A DNA stretch of 43,488 nucleotides from an uncultured Prevotella sp. (GCA_900543975.1 UQTI01000016.1:1-43488); one strand, 5' to 3'; shown: positions 1 to 10,011, counted from the first letter of the stretch. Translations and numbers: made by a program. The notes: generated by a model not told the origin, from the letters alone.

Positions 1-54
1 CCTGCGACCACCTGGTCCCAAACCAGGCGCGCTACCGGACTGCGCTACACCCCG
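1..54 (-). tRNA. tRNA-Pro (anticodon TGG), 3' part cut by window edge
   Basis: Read on the minus strand, the 5' acceptor strand CGGGGTG starts at 54, followed by TA and a D arm containing GTAGCGCAG. A five-pair anticodon stem (CCTGG/CCAGG) encloses the loop TTTGGGA, with TGG at the complement of 18-20. This reads proline codons. The T arm and the 3' acceptor strand lie beyond base 1, so the gene is incomplete here. The body closely resembles bacterial tRNA-Pro(UGG). Confidence 0.93.
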
Positions 55-84
55 TAAGTTGCAAGGTTTCCGATTTTGCGAGTG

Positions 85-92
85 CAAAGGTA
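85..92 (-). promoter_or_regulatory. -7 box (TAnnTTTG) of the tRNA-Pro
   Basis: The minus strand reads TACCTTTG, a full match to the Bacteroidota sigma-ABfr -7 consensus. It lies about 30 bases before the 5' end of the tRNA, which leaves room for a short 5' leader removed by RNase P. Confidence 0.6.
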
Positions 93-199
93 CTCATAAA
101 ATCTGAACCTTGCAAATTTTTCTATAATTATCTTTTTAAAAAACAGATAATATCTCAAACTGTGTTGCGCGAAACGTTGTGGTTAAGCAAACGCCCATT

Positions 200-345
200 T
201 AACAAGCAGCTCTTTAAGCCATGACTCATCAATAAGAAGCTTTTTAAACCATGCCTTTAAGCCAAGCCTCGATAACAAGCCCTTAAGCCAAGCCTCGATA
301 ACAGACATTTAAACCGCGCTTCATCAACAAGCAGCTCCGCTTAAG
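200..345. repeat. degenerate tandem repeats between spt and tRNA-Pro
   Basis: Five or six diverged units share TTAAGCC(A)nGCCTC..AAcAAGC. The two best copies start at 257 and 283 (period 26) and are nearly identical. No reading frame or clear terminator is seen in the 61-352 interval, which is the 3' flank of the serine palmitoyltransferase gene. Confidence 0.6.
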
Positions 346-352
346 CCAAACA

Positions 353-1543
353 TTATTCTTTTATAATGTCGAGCTCCACAAACACCTTCTTCAAGATGTT
401 CACGGCACGCTCCACCTCGTCCTTGGTGTGTGTTGCCATAAGTGCGAAGCGCACGAGCGTGTCTTGAGGAGCACAAGCAGGCGGAATTACGGGGTTTATG
501 AACACGCCATACTCGAAAGCCTTAGCCACAGCCACGAACGTCTTCTCCACATCGTGGATGTAAAGCGGAATGATGGGGCTCTCTGTCTCGCCGATCTCGA
601 AGCCCTCCTCGCGGAAACGCTTGAGAGCATATCTTGTTACGTCCCACAGCTTCTCTATGCGTTCTGGCTCCTGCTGCAAGATGTGCAGAGCCTCAAGGGC
701 AGCAGCTGTTGCAGCGGGTGTGTTAGATGCGCTGAAGATGTAGGTGCGGCAGGTGTGACGCAGATAGTTGATGGTGTCGGCATCGGCAGCGATGAAGCCG
801 CCGATAGAAGCCATCGACTTTGAGAAGGTGCCCATGATCAGGTCCACCTCGTCGGTCAGTCCGAAATGGTCGCACACGCCACGGCCATGGTCGCCAAAGA
901 CACCAATGCCATGAGCCTCGTCAACCATGATCGAGCAGTTATACTTGTGCTTGAGCTCAACAATCTTAGGCAGATTGGCGAGGTCGCCCTCCATAGAGAA
1001 CACGCCGTCGACAACGATGAGCTTCACAGCCTCCTGTGGCAGACCCTTGAGCAGGTTCTCAAGGTCTTCCATGTCGTTGTGCTTATAGTGGAGCTGACGG
1101 GCGAACGACAGGCGTCTGCCATCAACGATGCTGGCATGGTCGCGGTCGTCGCAGATGATATAGTCGCCGCGGCCCACCACCACAGCAAGCACACCAGCGT
1201 TTACAGAGAATCCGGTAGAGAAGCAGAGGGTGTCGTCTTTGTGCACAAACTCGGCAAGCTCTTTCTCCAGCTGCACATGCAGGTCGAGCGTTCCGTTGAG
1301 GAAGCGGCTTCCTGCGCAACCAGAACCATATTTGTCAAGCGCAGCCTTTGCTGCGTCTATCACGCGCTGGTCTCCTGTGAGTCCAGTGTAAGCGTTTGAG
1401 CCAAACATGAGAACTTCATGTCCGCCCATTTCCACTTCCGTGCCTTGCTTACTTGTTATCTCACGGAAATAAGGATACACACCGGCCTCCATATATTTTT
1501 GAGGCAGACGGTAGCTCTTGTATCTTTCTTGTAATTGTCCCAT
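353..1543 (-). CDS. spt: serine palmitoyltransferase (alpha-oxoamine synthase family)
   Basis: This is a PLP enzyme that condenses L-serine with a fatty acyl-CoA, the first step of sphingolipid synthesis, which is characteristic of Bacteroidales. The 396-residue product has fold-type I hallmarks: a GSGCAGSR substrate-binding loop (73-80), DRDHASIVDG with the PLP-stacking His136, VDEAHGIG (207-214), and the PLP lysine at K242 in GTFSKS. It closely resembles the Bacteroides enzyme as I recall it, including the N-terminus MGQLQERY. An in-frame ATG exists 54 bases upstream (1597), but it coincides with the expected transcription start of the TAACTTTG box at 1602-1609, so I chose 1543. Glycine C-acetyltransferase (Kbl) is the main alternative annotation and is less likely given the extended similarity. 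The gene is divergent from a lipid kinase. Confidence 0.88.
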   Translation of the reverse strand: MGQLQERYKSYRLPQKYMEAGVYPYFREITSKQGTEVEMGGHEVLMFGSNAYTGLTGDQRVIDAAKAALDKYGSGCAGSRFLNGTLDLHVQLEKELAEFVHKDDTLCFSTGFSVNAGVLAVVVGRGDYIICDDRDHASIVDGRRLSFARQLHYKHNDMEDLENLLKGLPQEAVKLIVVDGVFSMEGDLANLPKIVELKHKYNCSIMVDEAHGIGVFGDHGRGVCDHFGLTDEVDLIMGTFSKSMASIGGFIAADADTINYLRHTCRTYIFSASNTPAATAAALEALHILQQEPERIEKLWDVTRYALKRFREEGFEIGETESPIIPLYIHDVEKTFVAVAKAFEYGVFINPVIPPACAPQDTLVRFALMATHTKDEVERAVNILKKVFVELDIIKE

Positions 1544-1601
1544 TATATAATTAAAATAGGTGTATAAAACCTTTGTTGTAGTTTCAATTAATTTCAATGT
1601 G

Positions 1602-1609
1602 CAAAGTTA
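1602..1609 (-). promoter_or_regulatory. -7 box of spt
   Basis: The minus strand reads TAACTTTG followed by C, an exact TAnnTTTG match. Transcription would begin near 1595-1598, which places the upstream ATG (1597) at the RNA end and supports 1543 as the start codon, with a leader of about 50 bases. Confidence 0.65.
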
Positions 1610-1703
1610 CAAAAAAGATAGAAGAATTTGTCATTTTTGCTAAAGAAATGTCTTGTTTATACATTTTTATAGATAAAACAGCCACTATTTAAAAGGATTT
1701 TCG

Positions 1704-1711
1704 TAATTTTG
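1704..1711 (+). promoter_or_regulatory. -7 box of the lipid kinase gene
   Basis: TAATTTTG matches TAnnTTTG and is about 128 bases before the ATG at 1839. The 295-base interval 1544-1838 thus holds back-to-back promoters for spt and the kinase. I see no other structure in it. Confidence 0.55.
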
Positions 1712-1838
1712 TCACAATAGAAGAGTTGGGTTTCCAAGGTATCCCATCATTTTCCAATCGTCAAAGAGGGCGTTTTCAGCAACCTCCTTTCAAGAAACGA
1801 TAACAACAAACATTATAGGCGACAACAACAAAAGACAG

Positions 1839-2867
1839 ATGAAAAAGAAAGCAATTTTCGTAATGAACCTCATATCAGGCACCTCAAGCAAAGCCGGGGT
1901 GCCAGACCTTATTGAGAACAATCTCGACAAGGAGAAGTTTGACTATGAGATTGTCGTCACCGAATATGCCGGACACGCCTCCGAGATTGCGTCACGCGCC
2001 AAGGACAACGGCGTGGACCTTGTTGTGGCCGTGGGTGGCGACGGCACCGTGAACGAGGTGGCCCGCGCCATTGTACACTCCGACACCGCCCTGGGCATCA
2101 TGCCTTGTGGATCGGGCAACGGGCTGGCGCGCCACCTGTTGCTGCCCATGAATCTGCGCAAGTCGCTCGACATCATCAACGCGTTCGATGTGCGCGACCT
2201 CGACTATGGCATCATCAACGGCCACCCGTTCTTCTGCACTTGCGGCATGGGCTTCGATGCCTTTGTGAGCCAGAAGTTTGCGGAAGCAGGAAAGCGAGGC
2301 CCTATAACTTATGCCGAGAACATACTGCGCGAGGGTCTTAAATACAAGCCCGAGACTTATGTGCTTGAAGACGAGAACGGCACGAACCAATATAAGGCGT
2401 TCCTTATCTCGTGCGCCAACGCCTCACAGTATGGCAACAACGCCTACATCGCCCCGCAAGCTTCGATGAGCGACGGACTGATTGACGTGATCATCATGGA
2501 GCCGTTTGACGTGTTTGAGGCCCCGCAGATAAGCATCGACATGTTTAACAAGACGCTTGACAAGAACTCGAAGATAAAGACGTTCCGCTGCAAGAAACTT
2601 CACATCCACCGCAGCAAGCCAGGCGTCATTCATTATGACGGCGACCCTGTAATGACGGGCGAGGACATTGACGTGGAACTTCAGGAGAAGGGAATAAAGA
2701 TTGTCACGAACCCTTTTGCCGACCGTAGCGTCCGCAAGCCCAACGCCTTGCAGAACGCTGCTGCCGAACTGTTTAACCAGCTTAACGTCATGCGTGAGGA
2801 CATCACGAACCAAGGACGCCACATCCAGGCCATAAGCAAGGTCATTCAGAAGAAGCTCAATCTTTAA
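1839..2867 (+). CDS. diacylglycerol kinase-family (YegS/BmrU-like) lipid kinase
   Basis: The 342-residue cytoplasmic protein belongs to the DAGK catalytic family, which phosphorylates a lipid hydroxyl with ATP. The nucleotide-binding motif GGDGT is at 66-70, followed by NEV, and the second signature GSGNGLARHL is at 91-100. The C-terminal beta domain includes IHYDGDP. Residues 300-342 form an extra predicted helical tail absent from minimal members. Family members act on diacylglycerol, ceramide, sphingosine or phosphatidylglycerol; the substrate cannot be read from sequence. The divergent serine palmitoyltransferase makes a sphingoid or ceramide substrate worth considering, but this is inference. 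It ends 45 bases from the convergent trmN6. Confidence 0.85.
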   Translation: MKKKAIFVMNLISGTSSKAGVPDLIENNLDKEKFDYEIVVTEYAGHASEIASRAKDNGVDLVVAVGGDGTVNEVARAIVHSDTALGIMPCGSGNGLARHLLLPMNLRKSLDIINAFDVRDLDYGIINGHPFFCTCGMGFDAFVSQKFAEAGKRGPITYAENILREGLKYKPETYVLEDENGTNQYKAFLISCANASQYGNNAYIAPQASMSDGLIDVIIMEPFDVFEAPQISIDMFNKTLDKNSKIKTFRCKKLHIHRSKPGVIHYDGDPVMTGEDIDVELQEKGIKIVTNPFADRSVRKPNALQNAAAELFNQLNVMREDITNQGRHIQAISKVIQKKLNL

Positions 2868-2912
2868 CAGAAGAAGCTCAACCTGCAATCAAAGGAGAGA
2901 AGCATAAAATTT

Positions 2913-3635
2913 TTATCGAATATAAAAGTCATGGGTCAGCGCATCGTACCATTCGGAGCGCTGACCATTTGTTTCTTGTAGCACCACCTCCGTGCGCTCC
3001 ATCTCTCCCCCGGCCCTGCGCGAGAAGGCGAGCAAGCTGCGGCGCGGTGCCTTGCGTGGCGTTGTGCGCACATCGCAACGGCGAACGACAGAAAGCCCAT
3101 GCAGGCAGCCTTCGGCAATGAACGCCGACACACACTCGGTGGGAATGACTGCGCTGAACACGCCGTCGGAGGTGAGCAACGCAGCCACCTTTTCAAACAG
3201 CACGCTGAAGGGCAACGAGTCGGAATGGCGTGCGGCGGCACGGCGCATGTCGGGGTTCTTCAAGCTGTTTTGAAAGAACGGCGGATTGGACACTATGCTG
3301 TCGAAGCCAGCAGCATCGTGAAACTGCTGTATTGCCGTTTCAAAGACCTCCACCCTACCTGCGAACCTGCTGTTTGCCACGTTTTCTCTTGCCTGACAGC
3401 AGGCATCGTGGTCAAGATCCACAGCCTTTATTTCGGCATCGTCAAAACGTTGCGCCATCATCAAGGCTATCAGTCCTGTGCCTGTGCCGATGTCAAGAAT
3501 CCGTTTTCCCCCATTGGCCCACGCACCTATCAACACGCCGTCGGTTCCAACCTTCATGGCGCATCGTTCTTGCTCTATGTGAAATTGTTTAAATGTAAAG
3601 CCCAAAATGTTATGTTTTTTATAGAACTTTCGCAA
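2913..3635 (-). CDS. trmN6: tRNA1(Val) adenine(37)-N6-methyltransferase-like protein, TTG start
   Basis: The 240-residue SAM-dependent class I methyltransferase matches the YfiC/TrmN6 family, which methylates A37 of tRNA1(Val). The N-terminus GFTFKQFH..RCAMKVGTDGVLIGAW is the family signature. Motif I is DIGTGTGL (48-55), and the catalytic NPPF of N6-adenine enzymes is at 117-120. There is no ATG before the conserved start region: the frame upstream hits a stop, and the first in-frame ATG (residue 27) is inside the fold. The start is therefore probably TTG at 3635, or the TTG ten codons later. It lies 20 bases downstream of the nuclease-helicase gene and is probably co-transcribed with it. 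Confidence 0.85.
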   Translation of the reverse strand: MRKFYKKHNILGFTFKQFHIEQERCAMKVGTDGVLIGAWANGGKRILDIGTGTGLIALMMAQRFDDAEIKAVDLDHDACCQARENVANSRFAGRVEVFETAIQQFHDAAGFDSIVSNPPFFQNSLKNPDMRRAAARHSDSLPFSVLFEKVAALLTSDGVFSAVIPTECVSAFIAEGCLHGLSVVRRCDVRTTPRKAPRRSLLAFSRRAGGEMERTEVVLQETNGQRSEWYDALTHDFYIR

Positions 3636-3655
3636 GCGAAAGAAATTATTGGAAG

Positions 3656-6600
3656 TTATTGGAATATAAAATCATCCTTAAAGAACGCATGTTTGCGTTC
3701 TGCATATTCGATGAGTCTTCTGAACGTTGTGTCACGGCGCAGCAAGGCAGCATAGCCCACCAGGACAAGGCGCTTGCGTGCCCTCGTCATGGCCACATTG
3801 AGCTTGCGGTCTATGATGGCGTTGTCGGTCTCGTCAAAATATTCGGTGTCGGTAAGGAAAGCCAACTGATAAGGCCGTTTTGCCGTGAAGCCATAGACTA
3901 TGACGTCGCGCTGACTGCCCTGATAACGCTCCACGGTGTCGATGGCGATGTCGTGCAGGTCTTCGAACCCCGCCGAAGCGGCAACGGCATCGATGGCCAT
4001 GCGCACGGTAGAGATCTGGTTACGGTAAGGCACGATGACACCTATCGACGACGCCACGTCATAAGCCTCGCCAAGCATCTTTCGGGCTGTCACCACCACG
4101 TCGGCAATGACGCTTGCCTCAACCGAGTTGACCTTATCTGCCTCTCCCGCCTTCAGACAAGGTTCACAGTCGATAAACGCCAAGCGATGGGTGAGCAGCA
4201 GATCTTCCAGCTTGTCGGCACCCTTTCCCTCGTCAGCCGTCGGTTCCTCCTGGTGAGGCAACGGCACGGGTTGCAGCATGTTGTTATAGAAAGCCACGTT
4301 GGGGAAGTCGGCAATGTCGGGGTGCATGCGTCCCTGTCGGTTCAACAAGAAGCTGTGTGCAGGGTTGTCCTTGCCCAAAAGGCGCAACATGCGCTCGAAG
4401 AACGACAAGCGGCAGTCGGTCAGCCCAATGGCGTTAAGCTCTGCCTCCTCCACCTTCGACACCTCCTGCTCCTGTTGCACAACGGCAGGAAGCTGCTTCT
4501 CATCGCCGATGAGCACAAACTTGCCGACGGCTGGCACCCCGTTGTGACAGGCTGCGAGGAGCGGCATGATGTGAGGTTCAAGAATCTGCGAAGCCTCATC
4601 CACGATGGCAAGGTCAAAATGTTTTATGGAGAACAGTTCGGCATGTGACCCAAAGGCCGTAAGGGTGCCGCAGACCACACGGGAACGTTCCAACATGTCG
4701 CGCACGCTGTCCACACGCGGCGCATCCATGGCCGCCACGCGGTTGGAGAGCAGATGATCGCGGTAAGGGGGAGCACAACTGAAGTCGCTTCCAAGCCTAA
4801 CAAAATCGATGTCGCTCTCCACCAGTTTGCTGCAAATCTCGTCGACAGCCCTGTTGGTATAAGCCGTGAGCAGAACTGTTGTCGTGGGGTGCAACAGATG
4901 CTCCTTCAGCACGTTGAGCATGCCATAAGAGGTCTTGCCCGTGCCTGGAGGTCCTATAACGAGATAGAGGTCTTGAGCTTGAAGAGCATGCAGAACAAGG
5001 TCGTTAAACGCCGACGATGCAGAGCCTTGACTATAGTTGCCCATAAGCTGCAACGACGTGTCCACGACGGGTTTGCGCTGCCCAAGCACCATCTGCCGAC
5101 GCACCTTGGGAGCGCTGAGAAAAGCATGCAGGGCGCGATAGAGGGCCGAGTAGGACGACTCCATGAAATCGTGCTCCACAGCCCACCACACGCCCTCGTC
5201 GTTATAGCGTTCAAACACCTTGGTGTTCTGAGGGTTACGAAGGCGCAAGAAGAGCTTGTCAGCCCTTATGTCGGTGACCGTGCAGCGGAAGACGAGCGTG
5301 GCGGTGGCATCGGGTTCATCGCCCTGTCTGTAAGGATAAAACATAACGATGTCGCCCACACGAAAGTTGGACATGTCGGCATCGTGGCCGCCGTCGAACC
5401 TGAACACAATGTCTTCTTGTTCGTCGCACGGCTCCATGTGCTCCATCACAAGCCGTTCATAGATGTTGCCCGCCAGACGCTTGTCAGCCACCGACGAGTT
5501 CCAGACCGTGGCAAAGCCCGAATCTTCCTTCGTCCGGCTGCCCACCTTCGAGAGCATGTGCTCGGCAGCCACGAAGCGCATGAAGCGCAGATAGTAAGCA
5601 CGTTCCACGGCGTCTGCCTCCCGAACGGGTGCAAGCAGCGCCTCGATGGCAGGCTTGTTGTAACGCTCCCACAGCGGGGCGTGACAGGCAGGGAAAATGC
5701 TGTCGGCGGTGAGCGTGGCGAGCACATCCATGCCGTGCTGCGCATACCACCGTTCGCTCCACGCTATCTGGTTGCGCATGCGCACAGCCTCAAACAGCAG
5801 TTGGGGAGCGGAGCCGAGCTCCACCAACCCCGACGCATATTTGGAATAGAGCAGATACGACGCCATGGCGCTATATTCAGTCTCGCCATAAGCATAATGG
5901 AGCATGGCGCGGTAGAGCAGCAGCTGCACATAGTGTTTCTGCTGCTGTCTCACATAGGTGTCGGTCGACCCGTAAGCCGCCTTGCCGCCCTTCTGCTCCA
6001 CCACCGTGTCGAGCGCCACATGAATGAGGTCCATACGTCCTTGAAGGCCAAGCGTCTCACAGAAGAACGAGGGTTCAAGAATCAGTTCGCCCGACTGCAC
6101 AGGCCGTTGTTCCTTCTTGTGCTTCAGCGTGTTGGCCATGATGTTGCGAATGTTGGCGCGTTGGCGTTGCGCCTCACGGTGAAAGTCGGCATCAAGCTCA
6201 TCAGGACAACAGGCAAAGGCCAGGGCGTGTCGGCTGAAGAAATGTTTCAGGCTGTCAGCATAGCCGGTGTCGGCATCATAGACCGCCTCGTCGAGCAGCT
6301 GACCGGCATAGTTGCCGAGCAAGATGGCCTTGCTTGCAGGAGCGGGCTTGAGCTTGTTCACCAGGCTCAGACGTGCCGAGCAGCCATACTCCTCAAAACA
6401 GGCTGCCACAGCCGTTACGTTTATCAGGTTGTCGGGGTCGAGCACAAACAGCTCGCCATACAGACGTCCATCTTCCTCGCGCGGCTTCACGATGTTGAGC
6501 TGCGCCCCCTCATAAAGAAGAGCAGAGAGGTAACCCCAGTTGCCCATGCTGTATTTGTTCTCCTCCACATAGACCACCTCCACATCCTCGCCCGTGTCGC

Positions 6601-7150
6601 TTCGCGAGGCAAAGACGGTGGTGTCGTTCCACCGTTCAACGGTGCAGCGCAACACGGCAAGCGCCTCGCCCTCAGCATCTTTCAAGCGGCGCCGCCAGGT
6701 GTGGAACGTCTCGCGCTCATAATGGCGTTCCAGCTCATTAGGCACGGTGGCACCGCCATAGACCACGCTCACAAACTTGCACACCGCCTTCAGGTCGCCC
6801 GCAAAGGCTGCTTCGAGCTCAGCGTCGCCGGTGGTCTCAATGTGCCGCAAGCGGTTGCGCGTGTCGTTGATGGCCTGCACAAGGGTGTGGTCCTTAGAGT
6901 TTTCGCGTATGCGACACTCGCGAACGAGATATTGTATTTTCGGATACAACCCCGCAAAGCACACCTTCACGCCTTCAAGCCTCTGGTCCACAGCCAGGCG
7001 CAGCACGCGCCCGAGCACAGCATAGCGTTCGCGCACCTTCATGCCTCCGTTGGCAGCTGCTGACAGGTCGCTGAAGAAATCGTCCACACAGGCTCTTGCT
7101 CCCACCTTGCGGCCTGGTGTTGCGGGGTTTGGTCTTGTTGTTGTTGTCAT
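3656..7150 (-). CDS. Dna2-like fused PD-(D/E)XK nuclease and SF1 helicase
   Basis: The 1164-residue protein has two parts. The N-terminal half contains a Cas4/Dna2-type nuclease pattern: GRMD (Asp374), then VEQKGGK (Glu385-x-Lys387), then a Gln-containing helix. The C-terminal third is an Upf1-like SF1 helicase: Walker A GPPGTGKT (733-740), Walker B VDEAS (about 850), motif III GDEKQLPA (882-889), motif V near 1071, and motif VI LNVAMTRARKRL (1117-1128). It probably processes branched or broken DNA. I see no CxxC-type iron-sulfur cysteine cluster around the nuclease. The frame extends 91 codons further upstream, but the TAATTTTG box at 7225-7232 and the low-quality extension favour the ATG at 7150. 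It is the first gene of a unit with trmN6. Confidence 0.82.
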   Translation of the reverse strand: MTTTTRPNPATPGRKVGARACVDDFFSDLSAAANGGMKVRERYAVLGRVLRLAVDQRLEGVKVCFAGLYPKIQYLVRECRIRENSKDHTLVQAINDTRNRLRHIETTGDAELEAAFAGDLKAVCKFVSVVYGGATVPNELERHYERETFHTWRRRLKDAEGEALAVLRCTVERWNDTTVFASRSDTGEDVEVVYVEENKYSMGNWGYLSALLYEGAQLNIVKPREEDGRLYGELFVLDPDNLINVTAVAACFEEYGCSARLSLVNKLKPAPASKAILLGNYAGQLLDEAVYDADTGYADSLKHFFSRHALAFACCPDELDADFHREAQRQRANIRNIMANTLKHKKEQRPVQSGELILEPSFFCETLGLQGRMDLIHVALDTVVEQKGGKAAYGSTDTYVRQQQKHYVQLLLYRAMLHYAYGETEYSAMASYLLYSKYASGLVELGSAPQLLFEAVRMRNQIAWSERWYAQHGMDVLATLTADSIFPACHAPLWERYNKPAIEALLAPVREADAVERAYYLRFMRFVAAEHMLSKVGSRTKEDSGFATVWNSSVADKRLAGNIYERLVMEHMEPCDEQEDIVFRFDGGHDADMSNFRVGDIVMFYPYRQGDEPDATATLVFRCTVTDIRADKLFLRLRNPQNTKVFERYNDEGVWWAVEHDFMESSYSALYRALHAFLSAPKVRRQMVLGQRKPVVDTSLQLMGNYSQGSASSAFNDLVLHALQAQDLYLVIGPPGTGKTSYGMLNVLKEHLLHPTTTVLLTAYTNRAVDEICSKLVESDIDFVRLGSDFSCAPPYRDHLLSNRVAAMDAPRVDSVRDMLERSRVVCGTLTAFGSHAELFSIKHFDLAIVDEASQILEPHIMPLLAACHNGVPAVGKFVLIGDEKQLPAVVQQEQEVSKVEEAELNAIGLTDCRLSFFERMLRLLGKDNPAHSFLLNRQGRMHPDIADFPNVAFYNNMLQPVPLPHQEEPTADEGKGADKLEDLLLTHRLAFIDCEPCLKAGEADKVNSVEASVIADVVVTARKMLGEAYDVASSIGVIVPYRNQISTVRMAIDAVAASAGFEDLHDIAIDTVERYQGSQRDVIVYGFTAKRPYQLAFLTDTEYFDETDNAIIDRKLNVAMTRARKRLVLVGYAALLRRDTTFRRLIEYAERKHAFFKDDFIFQ

Positions 7151-7224
7151 CTTTGTTTGCGGTAAATATGCTGTCAAATGAACAATTAATATTCGATAAA
7201 CTTGATAATCATGAAAACAAGTTT

Positions 7225-7232
7225 CAAAATTA
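7225..7232 (-). promoter_or_regulatory. -7 box of the nuclease-helicase/trmN6 unit
   Basis: The minus strand reads TAATTTTG. The expected transcript starts near 7219, giving a leader of about 70 bases before the ATG at 7150. ATGs further upstream in the same frame would not be transcribed from it. Confidence 0.6.
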
Positions 7233-7389
7233 CGGTTTTTCATCGAGACTGCAAAACATAATGCCACATTTCGTTCTTTTTCACATCCACGCCTGCCCAA
7301 CGGTTTCAAGCGACACGCAAAGCATTCAAAAATTATGTGAAAACACATAATATAATAGAGTTTTATTCGGTCAACTGAAAAAAAAACAC

Positions 7390-7397
7390 TAATTTTG
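7390..7397 (+). promoter_or_regulatory. -7 box of the lon operon
   Basis: TAATTTTGC matches TAnnTTTG exactly, 47 bases before the lon ATG. It lies about 160 bases from the divergent helicase promoter. Confidence 0.6.
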
Positions 7398-7444
7398 CAA
7401 GTCAATTGCATTAAATCAAACACAATTGCTTAATATAACGACAG

Positions 7445-10011
7445 ATGAATCGCAGAACAAATACTTCAATACAGATGATTGCCGACTTTGACGGCGACAT
7501 CTCCACCATCTTCAACAAGCACACAGACGACGAGCTGCCCATGCTCATAACACGCAACCTTGTGGTGTTTCCCGGCGTGCTGACCCCAATAATCATCGGG
7601 CGCAAGCAGAGCCTTGAGCTCATCAACGCCATAAAGGGCAACGAAGAGAAGCTGTTTGCCGTGTTTGCACAAAGAGATGCGTCTATAGAGATGCCCGGAG
7701 AGCAAGACATCTTTGAGCAGGGCGTGTTTGCACGTCTGGTGAGGGTGATCGACATGCCCGGACCCGGCGAAAACATAACAGCCATTGTGCAGGGCCTCGG
7801 CCGATGCACCCGCAAGGACATCACCAAGACCCGCCCCTACCACATGGGCCATGCCGTGTTGTCGCCCGAAGAGCTTCCTGCGAAGGGAGACAAGGAGTTT
7901 AAGACAGCCCACGAGGACCTGCTCATAAACGTGAAGAACTTTGTCAACATGAACGAGGACATTCCCGACGAAATGCTCTTCGCGTTAAAGAACATACACA
8001 ACGAGGTCCTTTCGGTCAACTATATCTGCATGACCCTGACCTTCAGCATAGAAGACAAGGAGTCGTTGCTCAACACAAGCTCCGTTAAAGAGCGCGTCAT
8101 GCTCGCCCTCAAGCTGCTCTATCGCGAAGAGCAACTGCAACGCATAAAGCAGGATATCCGCATGAAGACACGCGAAGACCTGGACGAGCAGCAACGCGAA
8201 TATTTCCTTCAGCAGCAGATCAAGAACATCAAGGAGGAGCTGGGCAACGGCGAAGGCTCACCCGAGCGCAAGGAGCTGCTGGAGCAGGGCATGATGAAGA
8301 AGTGGAACAAGGCGACGCTCAAATATTTCATGAAGGAGCTCGACAAGCTCGACACGCTCAACCCGCAAAGCCCCGACTACAGCCAGCAGCTCAACTATCT
8401 GCGCACGCTGGTGAACCTGCCGTGGAACGAATATACCACCGACAACCTCGACCTGAAACGCGCACAGCGCATCCTCGACCACGACCATTACGGCATGGAG
8501 AAGGTGAAGGAGCGCATTCTCGAATATATGGCCGTGCTGAAGCTGCGCGGCGACCTCAAGTCGCCCATCATCTGCCTCTACGGTCCTCCGGGAGTGGGCA
8601 AGACCTCGCTGGGCAAGAGCATTGCCTCAGCCATGAAGCGCAAGTATGTGCGCATGTCGCTGGGCGGTCTGCACGACGAGAGCGAGATTCGCGGACACCG
8701 CCGCACCTACATAGGAGCCATGCCCGGACGCATCATCAAGAACATACAGAAGGCGGGCTCATCAAACCCTGTGTTCATTCTTGACGAGATCGACAAGGTG
8801 ACACAGAACACCATCAACGGCGACCCCTCATCGGCGCTGCTTGAGGTTCTTGACCCTGAACAGAACAACGCGTTCCATGACAACTATCTCGATGTCGACT
8901 ATGACCTCTCGAAGGTGCTCTTCATTGCTACCGCCAACGACCTCAACACCATTCCGCGTCCTCTGCTCGACCGCATGGAGATTATTGAGGTGAGCGGCTA
9001 CATCACGGAAGAGAAGATCGAGATTGCCAAACGCCACCTCATACCGCGCGAGCTCGAGAACACGGGGCTCGACAACCTTCAGAAAGATGCTCCCGAGGCG
9101 GAGGTAGAGACAGAGACGATGGACATGTTCGGAACGCCTGTGACGGTGGAGAAGCCCAAGAAGAAAAAGGCCAAGACAGAGAAGCTACAGTTTAACAAGG
9201 CTGCCATAGAGAAGATCATAGAGCATTATACCCGTGAGAGCGGCGTGCGCCAGTTGGAGAAGCAGATAAACAAGGCGCTTCGCAAGATGGCGCTCAAGAA
9301 AGCCATCGACGGCGAGCTGCCCTACGAAAAGATTACGCCCACACAGCTTGAAGACCTCCTTGGCAAACCGCCGTTCAACCGCGACATCTACCAGGGCAAC
9401 GATTATGCCGGTGTGGTGACAGGCTTGGCGTGGACAAGCGTGGGCGGCGAAATCCTGTTCATCGAGACCTCGCTGAGCAAAGGCAAGGCAGGCAAACTCA
9501 CGCTCACTGGCAACCTGGGCGACGTGATGAAAGAGTCGGCTGTCATTGCTCTCGAATATGTGAAAGCCCACATCGAGACGTTAGGTGTCGACTACCGCAT
9601 CTTCGACCATTGGAACATCCACATCCATGTGCCCGAGGGAGCCACACCCAAGGACGGCCCGTCGGCAGGCATAACCATCGCCACATCCATTGCCTCGGCG
9701 CTCACACAGCGCAAGGTGCGCAAGAACACAGCCATGACAGGCGAGATAACGCTCCGTGGCAAGGTGCTCCCCGTGGGTGGCATAAAGGAGAAGATCCTTG
9801 CAGCCAAGCGTGCCGGCATTACCGACATCGTGATGTGCCAGGACAACAAGAAAGACATTGACGAGATTCCCGAAATCTACCTCAAGGGTGTCACCTTCCA
9901 TTATGTGGAGAACGTGCAGGACGTATGGCAGTTTGCGCTCACCGACGAGAAGGTGAAGGACCCCATAAAGTTTGACATCGAGGAAGAAGAGAAGAAGGAG
10001 GAACAAAAATA

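Noticed and set aside
1544..1597. 18-residue N-terminal extension of serine palmitoyltransferase
   Set aside because: The upstream ATG coincides with the predicted transcription start, and the related Bacteroides protein starts at the internal Met.
4754..7063. Long 769-codon plus-strand open frame opposite the nuclease-helicase
   Set aside because: It is the antisense of a conserved gene, its translation is rich in His, Arg and Leu with no motifs, and it has no promoter. High GC at third positions of the minus-strand gene explains the open antisense frame.
7151..7423. 91-residue N-terminal extension of the nuclease-helicase
   Set aside because: The promoter box at 7225-7232 lies inside it, and the extension has unrelated composition (Cys- and Phe-rich).
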